A stretch of 49,635 bases of DNA from Pseudomonadota bacterium (lineage in GTDB: Bacteria > Pseudomonadota > Gammaproteobacteria > Burkholderiales > Thiobacillaceae): positions 1 to 49,635 of the forward strand of contig JAUXXW010000117.1 in assembly GCA_030684775.1 (NCBI GenBank), in the 5' to 3' direction. Position 1 is the stretch's first letter. Each line of letters opens with the position of its first letter. This document shows positions 35,188 through 43,377 of this stretch, piece after piece. A program made the position numbers and the translations under genes. The notes beneath the pieces are model-generated. The model ran no database searches. It had not been told where the DNA came from and saw only the letters and a list, made by a program, of their open reading frames with translations.

Positions 35188-36606
35188 ATGGCCAGCAAAT
35201 TCAAGCAAATCAGTCTAGTGGGAATGGGCGTCCTGCTCGGCGCCGCGCTCACCCTCAATTATTCGGCCAACGCGGAACGTGAACCCGAGCCCTTGCCGCT
35301 CGAAGACCTCCGCGCATTCAGCGAAATCTTCGGCAAGATCAAGAGCGATTATGTCGAGCCGGTGGAAGACAAAAAGCTGATCACCGAAGCCATCAACGGC
35401 ATGCTCTCCGGGCTGGACCCGCATTCCTCCTATCTCGACAAGGAAGCCTTCAAGGAGCTCCAGGTCGGGACCCAGGGCGAATTTGGCGGCCTCGGCATCG
35501 AGGTCGGCATGGAAGACGGCTTCGTGAAAGTGGTTTCCCCGATCGAAGACACCCCCGCCTTCAAGGCCGGTGTGAAAAGTGGCGATCTGGTCATCAAGCT
35601 GGACGAAACCCCGGTCAAGGGCATGACCTTGAACGACGCGGTCAAGCGCATGCGCGGCAAGCCCGGCACCGACATCACTCTGACCATCATCCGCAAGGGC
35701 GCGGCCAAACCGCTCACGATCACCATCACGCGCGCGGTCATCAAGATCAAGAGTGTCAAGTACAAGCTGGCCGAGCCTGGTTTCGGCTATGTGCGCATCA
35801 CCCAGTTTCAGGAGCATTCGGGCGAGAACCTGGTGGAGGCCCTGAAGGATCTTCACGAGCAGAACAAGGGCGCCCTCAAGGGACTGGTACTGGATCTGCG
35901 CAATGATCCCGGTGGTCTGCTCAATACCGCCGTGTCTGTTTCCGGCGCCTTTCTCAAGCCTGGGGAGCTGGTGGTGTATACCGACGGCCGCATCGAGGAT
36001 GCCAAGATGCGTCTGACCAATTCACGGGAAAACTACCTGCGCCCCGGCGAGTCCGATTACCTCAAGAATCTGCCTGCCTGGGCCAAGACCGTTCCCATGG
36101 TGGTGTTGGTCAACGGCGGGTCCGCATCGGCTTCGGAGATCGTCGCGGGCGCGTTGCAAGACCACAAGCGCGCCCTGATCGTCGGCACCCAGTCGTTCGG
36201 CAAGGGCTCGGTACAGACCATCCTGCCGCTCAACAACGGCACCGCCATCAAGCTCACCACCGCGCGCTACTTCACGCCGGGCGGCCGTTCTATCCAGGCC
36301 AAGGGAATTACACCGGACATCCTCGTGGAAGAAGCGACGGTTTCATCGGGCGAGACGTCCAAGATGGAAGTACGGGAGGCTGACCTGGAACGGCATCTCA
36401 GCAACGGTGATGAAGAAAACGCGGATAAAGCACCGCATGCGCCCAAGGACGATAAAAAGCCCAAAGTGGATAAAGCCAAGGAAGGCAAGAAAGACGGCAA
36501 GCCCGCGCTTGAGCCCGGCGAGATCGTCAGCAAGAGCGACTACCAGTTCAACCAGGCGCTGATCCTGCTCAAGGGCCTCAATCTCCTGCAAGGCCGCAAG
36601 GAGTAA
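35188..36606 (+). CDS. ctpA: C-terminal processing protease (S41)
   Basis: A 472-residue periplasmic serine protease. The N terminus has one export/membrane segment (about 8-28). The PDZ domain is at about 100-185 (GGLGIEVG), followed by the S41 catalytic core. The catalytic set is Ser314 in NGGSASASE, Lys339 in QSFGKG and Gln343, with the same 25- and 4-residue spacing as known CtpB/Prc enzymes. The C terminus (about 375-440) is a lysine-rich, low-complexity linker (DKAPHAPKDDKKPKVDK). The start at 35188 follows AAGGAT; upstream in-frame codons run through a palindromic repeat and are rejected. CtpA proteases trim cell-wall and envelope proteins; the nearby envC fits that setting. Confidence 0.94.
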   Translation: MASKFKQISLVGMGVLLGAALTLNYSANAEREPEPLPLEDLRAFSEIFGKIKSDYVEPVEDKKLITEAINGMLSGLDPHSSYLDKEAFKELQVGTQGEFGGLGIEVGMEDGFVKVVSPIEDTPAFKAGVKSGDLVIKLDETPVKGMTLNDAVKRMRGKPGTDITLTIIRKGAAKPLTITITRAVIKIKSVKYKLAEPGFGYVRITQFQEHSGENLVEALKDLHEQNKGALKGLVLDLRNDPGGLLNTAVSVSGAFLKPGELVVYTDGRIEDAKMRLTNSRENYLRPGESDYLKNLPAWAKTVPMVVLVNGGSASASEIVAGALQDHKRALIVGTQSFGKGSVQTILPLNNGTAIKLTTARYFTPGGRSIQAKGITPDILVEEATVSSGETSKMEVREADLERHLSNGDEENADKAPHAPKDDKKPKVDKAKEGKKDGKPALEPGEIVSKSDYQFNQALILLKGLNLLQGRKE

Positions 36607-36609
36607 GCG

Positions 36610-37005
36610 GTGTCGGCGCCATGTGACGTCGACAAGGTGCGGGAGATTGTTTTTCATCCCCTGCCCCCCGAGCAGGTCGAGCGTGCCCTTGAACTGCTGG
36701 GCGACATGCCGGGCCTGAAAGTTACCCGACTCGGGCCGCAGTCCCTGCAAATCGCCTATTGCATCGGCGATCACTGCCTGCAGGACATCGAAACCATGCT
36801 GGGTCTGCGGGGTTTCCACCTGGAGGCCACCCTGCTGATCCGGGTCAAGCGCGCGCTGGCCTACTATTGCGAGCATGTGCAGCGGGAGAATATGCACAAG
36901 CCGGAAGTACTGACCAAAAAATACAAGCCGCACATGGAAGCCTGGGAAAAACACCCGCACGGCGACCATGACGAAACGCCGACCGAGTGGCGACAGTACA
37001 AGTAG
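36610..37005 (+). CDS. Hypothetical protein between ctpA and moeB
   Basis: A 131-residue soluble protein starting at GTG 36610, four bases after the ctpA stop, with AAGGAG inside the end of ctpA. I do not recognise the family. The first half alternates strands and helices (REIVFHPLPPEQVERALELL; GLKVTRLGPQSLQIAYCIGD). The C-terminal tail is charged and rich in His, Glu and Lys (YCEHVQRENMHKPE, then HPHGDHDE), and could bind metal. The tight spacing implies co-expression with ctpA. Confidence 0.75.
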   Translation: MSAPCDVDKVREIVFHPLPPEQVERALELLGDMPGLKVTRLGPQSLQIAYCIGDHCLQDIETMLGLRGFHLEATLLIRVKRALAYYCEHVQRENMHKPEVLTKKYKPHMEAWEKHPHGDHDETPTEWRQYK

Positions 37006-37083
37006 GTTTCTCGTGGCGCCGGCTTCATGTCCCGAAGGGACGGTATCCTTTAGCGCCAGCCGGCTTTTATCGAACCAGCCACC

Positions 37084-37839
37084 ATGAACGACTCCCAACT
37101 CCTCCGCTATTCCCGCCACATCCTGCTCGATCAGCTGGGAATCGCCGGACAGGAAGCCCTGCTGGCGGCTCATGTCTTGATTATCGGGGCGGGTGGCCTT
37201 GGCTCACCCGTCGCGCTCTACCTTGCGGCGGCGGGCGTGGGGCGTATCACCCTGGCGGATCACGACGTGGTCGATCTCACCAATTTGCAGCGCCAGATCG
37301 CCCACGATCTGGCCAGCGTGGGGCAGAACAAGGCGCATTCCGCCGCCGGACGGATGCGGGCCATGAATCCGGATGTCCAGGTGGTCGAATTGCCCGTGCG
37401 CCTACAGGGTGAGTGTCTCGATGTCGCCATCGCCAACGCCGATGTGGTGCTCGATTGCTCCGACAACTTCGCCACCCGACATGCCGTCAATCGCACCTGC
37501 GTGACACACCGAAAACCCCTGGTATCCGGCGCGGCGGTGCGTTTCGATGGGCAGGTGGCGGTATTCGATCTGCGCCGCGAGGAGGCTCCCTGCTATGCCT
37601 GCCTGTTTCCCGAACATGCCCGAGACGCGGAAATGCGTTGCGCGGAATTCGGCGTGTTCGCGCCGCTGGTCGGCGTGGTTGGGGCGATGCAGGCGTTGGA
37701 AGCGCTGAAGCTGCTGATCGGCATCGGTGATAGCCTGTCCGGCCGTCTGCTGCTGTTCGACGCCCTCGCCGCCGACTGGCGCGCCATTCGCTTGAAGCGG
37801 GATCCGGGCTGTGAGGCGTGTCGATCCGCGACCGCCTGA
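37084..37839 (+). CDS. moeB: MoeB/ThiF-family adenylyltransferase
   Basis: A 251-residue E1-like enzyme that adenylates the C-terminal glycine of a sulfur-carrier protein (MoaD or ThiS). The nucleotide loop GAGGLGS is at 35-41, followed by DHDVVDLTNLQRQ at 59-71 with the Arg finger. Structural zinc cysteines are C170/C173 (CYAC) and C243/C246 (CEAC). Cys186 in MRCAEFGVFAP is at the position used in transfer. The sequence cannot separate MoeB from ThiF, but the single-domain size without a rhodanese tail fits MoeB/HesA. The partner carrier protein is not in this window. A hairpin terminator follows. Confidence 0.9.
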   Translation: MNDSQLLRYSRHILLDQLGIAGQEALLAAHVLIIGAGGLGSPVALYLAAAGVGRITLADHDVVDLTNLQRQIAHDLASVGQNKAHSAAGRMRAMNPDVQVVELPVRLQGECLDVAIANADVVLDCSDNFATRHAVNRTCVTHRKPLVSGAAVRFDGQVAVFDLRREEAPCYACLFPEHARDAEMRCAEFGVFAPLVGVVGAMQALEALKLLIGIGDSLSGRLLLFDALAADWRAIRLKRDPGCEACRSATA

Positions 37840-37845
37840 ACATGA

Positions 37846-37872
37846 AAAAAGCCGGCTCAGCGCCGGCTTTTT
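37846..37872. terminator. Two-way terminator between moeB and grxD
   Basis: AAAAAGCCGGC and GCCGGCTTTTT pair around TCAGC, with A and T runs at the two ends. This serves both the plus-strand moeB and the minus-strand grxD. Confidence 0.88.
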
Positions 37873-37891
37873 CGTTACCGCGTCGGATCGC

Positions 37892-38212
37892 TCAGTGCGT
37901 CTGCGCGGTGGCCAGCAGTTTCTGGAGTTCGCCGGTCTGGTAGAGGTCGCGCATGATGTCGGAACCGCCGATGAACTGGCCGCCGATGTAGAGCTGGGGA
38001 ATGGTCGGCCAGTTGGCGTATTCCTTGATGGCGATGCGGATGTTGTCGTCTTGCAGCACGTTGACCGCGACGAAGTCGGTCACGCCGCAGGCCTTGAGGA
38101 TATTGGCCGCGTTGGCGGAAAAACCGCACTGAGGAAACTGCGGCGTGCCCTTCATGTACAGCACGACCGGCTTGCTGGTGACCAACTGGTGAACCTGTTC
38201 TTTCATGTCCAT
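37892..38212 (-). CDS. grxD: Monothiol glutaredoxin (Grx4 type)
   Basis: A 106-residue monothiol glutaredoxin with active site CGFS (in PQCGFSANA) preceded by KGTPQFP. WPTIPQLYIGGQFIGGSDI carries the glutathione/iron-sulfur contacts. The family moves and delivers Fe-S clusters, often with BolA. It starts at ATG 38212; a second ATG two codons later is possible. AAGG precedes the first. It converges on moeB. Confidence 0.94.
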   Translation of the reverse strand: MDMKEQVHQLVTSKPVVLYMKGTPQFPQCGFSANAANILKACGVTDFVAVNVLQDDNIRIAIKEYANWPTIPQLYIGGQFIGGSDIMRDLYQTGELQKLLATAQTH

Positions 38213-38286
38213 GACGATACCTTGGCTAAGTTGACAAAAACTGTCGGGAATTATACGGATCGAATCCCGGTGGTCAAGTCTGGGGG

Positions 38287-39303
38287 TCAAGCTGGGCTGG
38301 ACTGGAAATCGAAGGCATCCGAGAAAAAGGCATCTTCCGGCAGGCCGCGCGCCATGAAGTCGCGCCGCGCCGCCTGCACCATGGGTGGCGCGCCGCAGGC
38401 GTATACCTCGTAGCCCGAGAGATCGGCGAAGTCGGCCAGGACCGCTTCGTGCACATAGCCGGTGCGGCCCGCCCAGTTGTCCTCGGGCGAGGCGGCGCTG
38501 AGCACCGGGATGAAGTCGAAATTCGCATGTTGTTCCCGCCATTGCGCCGGCAGGTCCGGTTGATAGACGTCGCGCGGGCCGCGCGCGCCCCAATACAGCA
38601 CGAACTGGCGGTCTATTTCGTGATGGAAGGCGTGCGCCAGGATGCTCTTGATGGGCGCGAAGCCGGTGCCGCCCACCACGAAGATCACCGGCTTGTCCGA
38701 GTCGCGCAGGAAGAAACTGCCGTGCGGGCCATTGATACGCATGATGTCCTTGGCCTTCATCGCGCCGAACACCTGATCCGTGAATTTGCCGCCCGGAACA
38801 TGACGGATATGCAGTTCCAGCAGGCCATCTTCTTCCGGTGAGTTGGCCAGCGAAAAGCTGCGCCGCTGCCCGTCTTTAAGGAGGAAGTCGAGGTACTGGC
38901 CGGGCAGGAACTGCAACCGCTCGTTGGCCGGCAGTTTCAGAAAGACGGCCATCACGTCATCGGCCAGTTTCTCCATGCGTTCCACCCGGCAGGGCAAGGT
39001 TTTCACCGGCACATCCTTGGCCGCCCCGACTTCCTTCACCTCGATGCTGAGATCGCTCCTGGCAGTGGCGCAGCAGAACAACGCCATGCCTTTGGCCTTG
39101 TCTTCCGGGGTCAACGCGGTGTCCTGGTGGATGCCGAAATCCACTTCCCCGGCCAGTACCTTGCCTTTGCAGGCGCCACAGGCGCCATTGCGGCAGCCGT
39201 AAGGCAGCGAGAAACCGGCATTGAGCGCGGCGGCGAGCAGGGTGTCGCCCGTGTTGACGGTAAACTCGTGCCCGCTGGGCTGGATGGTGACCTGGTGGGA
39301 CAT
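38287..39303 (-). CDS. 2Fe-2S flavoprotein NAD(P)H reductase (AscD/RfbI-like)
   Basis: A 338-residue electron-transfer enzyme. The N-terminal plant-type ferredoxin domain has Cys37, Cys42, Cys45 (CRNGACGAC) and Cys77. A FAD domain follows (RRSFSLAN) and then a NAD domain (VVGGTGFAPIKSI; CGAPPM near the end). Proteins of this build are named CDP-6-deoxy-delta-3,4-glucoseen reductase, but no deoxysugar genes are near. The true partner may be a different oxygenase or a general ferredoxin-type reductase. It starts at ATG 39303 with GAGAGGAAATC upstream, 29 bases from a divergent gene. Confidence 0.88.
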   Translation of the reverse strand: MSHQVTIQPSGHEFTVNTGDTLLAAALNAGFSLPYGCRNGACGACKGKVLAGEVDFGIHQDTALTPEDKAKGMALFCCATARSDLSIEVKEVGAAKDVPVKTLPCRVERMEKLADDVMAVFLKLPANERLQFLPGQYLDFLLKDGQRRSFSLANSPEEDGLLELHIRHVPGGKFTDQVFGAMKAKDIMRINGPHGSFFLRDSDKPVIFVVGGTGFAPIKSILAHAFHHEIDRQFVLYWGARGPRDVYQPDLPAQWREQHANFDFIPVLSAASPEDNWAGRTGYVHEAVLADFADLSGYEVYACGAPPMVQAARRDFMARGLPEDAFFSDAFDFQSSPA

Positions 39304-39332
39304 TCCGATTTCCTCTCTGTGCTGAAAAACTG

Positions 39333-40193
39333 ATGCGTATCCTGATTGTGGGTTGCGGCGATGTCGGCTTGCGCGCCGCGCGACTTCTCGCGGGACATGC
39401 CCGCCTGTACGGCCTGATTCGTTCACCAGAACGCGCTGAGGCACTCCGCGCCGCCGGTGTTATCCCCCTATTCGGCGACCTCGACGACCGCGCCAGCCTC
39501 AAGCGCCTGGCCGGTCTGGCCGATGCGGTGCTGCACTTCGCGCCGCCGCCCGCGCAAGGGGAAAACGATCCGCGTACCCGTCGCCTGCTGGCTGCCCTTG
39601 GGCGCGGCAGTCTATCCCAATTGATCTATATCAGCACCAGCGGGGTATACGGCGACTGTGCCGGTGAAGTGGTGGCGGAAACCCGGCCGGCGCGGCCCAA
39701 CAATCCGCGCGCCCGGCGCCGCGCCGATGCCGAAGCACAACTGCGTCGCTATGGTTTGCACACTGCGCGGGTCTGCCTGCTGCGCGCCCCCGGCATCTAC
39801 GCGCAGAACCGGATGCCGGAAGAGCGGGTGAAGAAAGGCCTGCCCGCCATCGTCCGCGCGGACGATGTCTACACCAACCACATCCACGCCGACGACCTCG
39901 CCCGCCTGGCCATCGCCGCCCTGTTTCGCGGGCGCGGCAACCGCCTCTACAACGCGGTGGACGACAGCGGCCTGAAAATGGGCGACTGGTTCGACGTGGT
40001 CGCCGATCACCTCGGCCTGCCGCGCCCACCGCGCCTCCCGCGCGAGCAGGTCATCGCCGCCGTCACCCCGGCCATGCGGACTTTCCTCACTGAATCGCGG
40101 CGTTTAAGTAACCGACGGATCAAGAGGGAACTGCGCTTCCGCCTGCGCTACCCGACGGTCAGGGAAGGATTACAGGACAGTGGGCTGGTATAA
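39333..40193 (+). CDS. NAD-dependent epimerase/dehydratase-family protein (extended SDR)
   Basis: A 286-residue Rossmann-fold protein. The N-terminal MRILIVGCGDVGLRAARLL has the dinucleotide loop. ISTSGVYGD near 110 matches the SDR serine/tyrosine region, but the YxxxK catalytic pair is not obvious. HIHADDLARLAIAAL is the usual late SDR motif. The family resembles E. coli YeeZ, whose function is not settled. It is divergent from the 2Fe-2S reductase gene with only 29 bases between starts, so their promoters overlap. Confidence 0.8.
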   Translation: MRILIVGCGDVGLRAARLLAGHARLYGLIRSPERAEALRAAGVIPLFGDLDDRASLKRLAGLADAVLHFAPPPAQGENDPRTRRLLAALGRGSLSQLIYISTSGVYGDCAGEVVAETRPARPNNPRARRRADAEAQLRRYGLHTARVCLLRAPGIYAQNRMPEERVKKGLPAIVRADDVYTNHIHADDLARLAIAALFRGRGNRLYNAVDDSGLKMGDWFDVVADHLGLPRPPRLPREQVIAAVTPAMRTFLTESRRLSNRRIKRELRFRLRYPTVREGLQDSGLV

Positions 40194-40230
40194 GGCGGGT
40201 GAGTCTGGGCAGACAAACCTGGCAGCCGGC

Positions 40231-42399
40231 TCAAGCTTTCGAGCCGTAAAACCGAATCGAATTGCGACCCGCCTCTTTGGCTTCATACATGGCCGCATCA
40301 GCCCAATTCAGGATGTCGTCCTGGCTGGTTTCATGATTGATGAACATCGCCACGCCGATACTCGCGGTGCAACGATGTTCGACGGTGGCGTCCGCGTCCC
40401 CCTCGTCCCTGGCCGTCAGCAGATAGGGTTGCGCTAGCGCGAGTCGGATTTTCTCGGCGACGAGTCGGGCTTGCGCGGTCGATTCGGCTTTGTCCGCATT
40501 CAAGTCGCTCAGCAGCACCACAAATTCGTCGCCGCCAAAGCGCGCCACGGTGTCCATCTCGCGCACACAGTGATGCAGACGCTCCGCCACCTCGGTCAAC
40601 AGAGCATCGCCAATCACATGCCCATACGTGTCGTTGAGAGGCTTGAAGTTGTCCAGATCCAGGAACATCAGGGCGCCATGGCAGGCACTCCGCTTGCTGG
40701 CCGCCATGGCCTGGCTTAAACGGTCGTTGAGCAGGCGCCGATTGGGCAACTGGGTCAACGGGTCGTAAAACGCCATATTCTTGATCTCGTCTTCAGCGGC
40801 CTTGCGCGCGGAGATGTCGGTTTGCGCGCCAACATAGTGCGTGACGCTCCCGTCGTCCGCTTTCACCGCTGTGATGGTCAGCCACTTGGGATAGATTTCG
40901 CCATTCTTGCGCCGGTCCCAGACTTCACCTTGCCAACTGCCGGTGCGTTTGATGGTTTTCCACATCTCGGCATAAAAGCCCGCATTGTGGCGGCCGGATT
41001 TGAGCAGGCGCGGAGTCTGCCCAATCGCTTCCTCGGCCGTGTAGCCCGTGGTTTCGCTAAAGGCGCGGTTGACTCGCAGAATCACGCTATTGGCATCGGT
41101 GATCATCATGCCTTCCTGCGATTCAAACGCCACGGCGGCAATACGAAGCGCCTCTTCCGCTTGTTTGCGCTCGGTGATGTCGCGGGTGATGCCGACAAAG
41201 TGGGTCAACTGTCCTTGCTCGTCGCGCACGGGCGAGATCGTCAGTTCGTTCCAGAAGGTGCCGCCGTCCTTGCGGTAGTGGAGGATTTCACCGGAGAACA
41301 CCGTGCCATTCTTGAGGGCCTGGCGTATCCGATCGACCTGCCGGGTATCGGTAAGCGGCCCCTCCAGCAAGCAATAGTCCTTGCCGATGATTTCTGCCGC
41401 GCTGTAGCCGGTGATCGAGGCAAAAGCCTCGTTCGCCGAGAGGATGCATTGGTCGGGGCCTCTGATAATGACGCCCTGGGAGATTGCCTTCAGGGCCGCG
41501 TCGCTCACCCGAAGCTGCTCCTGGTCCCGTTTGATGGTCGTGACATCCGTCACCAAACCAAAAATACCGGGCACTTTGCCATCGACCCTGTGAGGAATGT
41601 ATTGGGCCATGACATGCCTGGATTCCCCATCGACCTTGGTCACCATGCCTTCGAACGACTGGGGTTCGCCACGCAAGGCGGCGCGAATATAGGGTTCGCG
41701 AGTCCGAAAAAGATCGTCACCCACCAACTCCCGTAGCCCGATACCCTGCATTTCCTCCATAGAGCGGCCAAACCAGTGGCTGTATTCCTTGCTCGCGAAG
41801 GTGTAGTGAAGATCCCGGGTCCAGTAGCCAAACAGAGCGGGAATATGTTCGGCCATCGCCTTTACGAAATCCTCACTCTCCCGCAGCTTCGCCTCGGCTT
41901 GCTTGCGCTCGCTGATGTCGCTCAGCACGATATTCAGTACCGCCGCGCCGCGTTCATCACGCTCCCCGGCGGCCGCCAGACGCACCCATAAGGGTGTGCC
42001 GCTGTCCTTCACCAGCCGCAATTCGCACGATTGCGACGCTTCCGTTTCGCTGAGTCGTTGCCGCAGTCGTTCGTAGAGGCCTTCGTCTTCCTGGAGGATG
42101 AAGCGGCTGATCGGCTGATTTATCAGCGCGCCACGCTCGATGCCCAGCAGGGTGGCCGCGGTGAGATTGGATTGCAGGATCAAGCCCGCTTCATCAAGGC
42201 TGAAATAGCCCACCTGCGCCAAGTCAAACAGGTCGAGACCATCCTTCCGCTGTTCTATCCGCATCTCGCGCAGCGCGCAGTCCGGGTTATCCAGTTCGAT
42301 CTGATGCAACTGAAGGGCATGTGGAATCTCCTCGGCGGGATGCGGCTTTGATGGCACATCGGTGTCAAAGAAAACGGGGGCCTTGGCCCCCATTTTCAT
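40231..42399 (-). CDS. Multi-PAS diguanylate cyclase, 5' end probably truncated or rearranged
   Basis: A 722-residue cytoplasmic protein with about four PAS domains (58-165, 172-290, 296-415, 420-540) and a C-terminal GGDEF domain. The GGDEF motif (622-626) and RxxD inhibition site (REMD) are intact, so it should make c-di-GMP. The N-terminal HALQLHQIELDNPDCALRE looks like the end of the longer HQIELEMQNEELR lead seen in such proteins. The first codons (MKMGAKAPVFF) are the translation of the peroxiredoxin terminator at 42371-42396. The start at 42399 is therefore doubtful; an ATG at 42264 is the next candidate. It lies 20 bases downstream of the peroxiredoxin gene. Confidence 0.85.
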   Translation of the reverse strand: MKMGAKAPVFFDTDVPSKPHPAEEIPHALQLHQIELDNPDCALREMRIEQRKDGLDLFDLAQVGYFSLDEAGLILQSNLTAATLLGIERGALINQPISRFILQEDEGLYERLRQRLSETEASQSCELRLVKDSGTPLWVRLAAAGERDERGAAVLNIVLSDISERKQAEAKLRESEDFVKAMAEHIPALFGYWTRDLHYTFASKEYSHWFGRSMEEMQGIGLRELVGDDLFRTREPYIRAALRGEPQSFEGMVTKVDGESRHVMAQYIPHRVDGKVPGIFGLVTDVTTIKRDQEQLRVSDAALKAISQGVIIRGPDQCILSANEAFASITGYSAAEIIGKDYCLLEGPLTDTRQVDRIRQALKNGTVFSGEILHYRKDGGTFWNELTISPVRDEQGQLTHFVGITRDITERKQAEEALRIAAVAFESQEGMMITDANSVILRVNRAFSETTGYTAEEAIGQTPRLLKSGRHNAGFYAEMWKTIKRTGSWQGEVWDRRKNGEIYPKWLTITAVKADDGSVTHYVGAQTDISARKAAEDEIKNMAFYDPLTQLPNRRLLNDRLSQAMAASKRSACHGALMFLDLDNFKPLNDTYGHVIGDALLTEVAERLHHCVREMDTVARFGGDEFVVLLSDLNADKAESTAQARLVAEKIRLALAQPYLLTARDEGDADATVEHRCTASIGVAMFINHETSQDDILNWADAAMYEAKEAGRNSIRFYGSKA
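42371..42396 (-). terminator. Terminator of the peroxiredoxin gene
   Basis: GGGGGCC-AA-GGCCCCC on the minus strand, flanked by AAAAT and GTTTTC. It lies 24 bases after the peroxiredoxin stop and inside codons 2-10 of the next open frame. Confidence 0.8.
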
Positions 42400-42419
42400 A
42401 CCTGGCTGTGAACCGGGTA

Positions 42420-43022
42420 TTACAGCTCGTTGGCGTGCTGAGCCAGGTACTCGGCCACGCCGGCGGTGCTGGCTTTCATGCCCGCGTCACCTTTCTTCCA
42501 GCCGGCCGGGCAGACTTCGCCATGCTCTTCGGTGAATTGCAGGGCGTCGATGACGCGCAGCATTTCGTCGATGTTGCGGCCCAGGGGCAGATCGTTGACG
42601 ACCTGGTGGCGCACCACGCCGGCCTTGTCGATCAGGAAGGAGCCGCGAAAGGCGACACCGGCGTCGTGCTCGACGTCGTAAGCCTGGCAGATTTCATGCT
42701 TGATGTCGGCGACCAGGGGGTACTGCACCTGGCCGATACCGCCGTTGTTGATGGCGGTGTTCTTCCAGGCCAGGTGGGTGAAATGGGAGTCGATGGAGAC
42801 GCCGATCACTTCCACGCCGCGCGCTTTGAACTCGTTCAGGCGGTGATCGAAGGCGATCAACTCGGACGGGCAGACGAAAGTGAAGTCGAGCGGGTAGAAA
42901 AACACGACCGCGTACTTGTCCTTGATCGTGGCGGACAGGTTGAAGCTTTCGTCGAAGCTGTTATCGCCCATGACGGCGACGGCGGTGAAATCGGGGGCTT
43001 GCTTGCCAACTAGAACTGCCAT
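42420..43022 (-). CDS. Typical 2-Cys peroxiredoxin (AhpC/Prx1 type)
   Basis: A 200-residue thiol peroxidase. The peroxidatic cysteine is in FYPLDFTFVCPSE, and the resolving cysteine is in EEHGEVCPAGW. GKQAPDFTAVAVMGDN opens the domain, and IDSHFTHLAW is conserved in this subfamily. It reduces hydrogen peroxide, organic peroxides or peroxynitrite; its reductant may be a thioredoxin or an AhpF/AhpD partner not seen here. It starts at ATG 43022 with AAGAGG upstream. Confidence 0.94.
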   Translation of the reverse strand: MAVLVGKQAPDFTAVAVMGDNSFDESFNLSATIKDKYAVVFFYPLDFTFVCPSELIAFDHRLNEFKARGVEVIGVSIDSHFTHLAWKNTAINNGGIGQVQYPLVADIKHEICQAYDVEHDAGVAFRGSFLIDKAGVVRHQVVNDLPLGRNIDEMLRVIDALQFTEEHGEVCPAGWKKGDAGMKASTAGVAEYLAQHANEL

Positions 43023-43190
43023 GTTGCTTACCTCTTGAGATTGAATTGACGGGAGTTTTCCGGCCGGCCTGATTCCCCGGCTGCGCGGTTTATAACCAAG
43101 CCGCCATCCGAGGCGCCGGATAAGACTCATTCTAACTGGTGTCGGGAGGTGGATAAACAAGCCGTGTCGCCGACTTTCTGAGGCGACTCC

Positions 43191-43263
43191 GTAGGTTGGG
43201 CAAAGCGCAGCGTGCCCAACGAACCGGCGCGACGTTGGGCACGCTGCGCTTTGCCCAACCTAC
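43191..43263. repeat. Palindromic repeat R1
   Basis: A full R1 copy of the GCGCAGC variant in both arms, as at 5455. Confidence 0.92.
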
Positions 43264-43269
43264 GGCACT

Positions 43270-43377
43270 GTAGCGCCGGCCTTCTGAAGTGAAAAAAAGC
43301 CGGCTGGACACCCGCAAGGAGTAGGCCGTGACTGTAAAGCCGCTGAAGCGGCAACAGCCACGCTCAGCCGGCGCTAC
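43270..43377. repeat. Large R3 element with nested R7, overlapping the livF stop
   Basis: GTAGCGCCGGC opens and GCCGGCGCTAC closes the element, with AAAGCCGGCTGG inside. It encloses an R7 hairpin unit (43311-43364). The closing CTA (43374-43376) is the livF stop codon on the minus strand. Confidence 0.8.
43311..43364. repeat. Hairpin element R7, diverged third copy
   Basis: Opens CCCGCAAGGAG, then an outer stem CGTG/CACG and CTGT/ACAG, and an inner stem GCCGC-TGAA-GCGGC. The units at 25702 and 25757 keep the tag and the TGAA loop but have different, still paired, stem bases. Confidence 0.75.

Larger units (their letters stand above)
43023..43373. other. Gene-free stretch between peroxiredoxin and livF
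   Basis: 351 bases with no credible gene. From left to right it holds the peroxiredoxin promoter side, repeat R1 (43191-43263) and a large R3 element (43270-43377) with an R7 hairpin nested in it. I see no clear promoter boxes. Confidence 0.7.
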
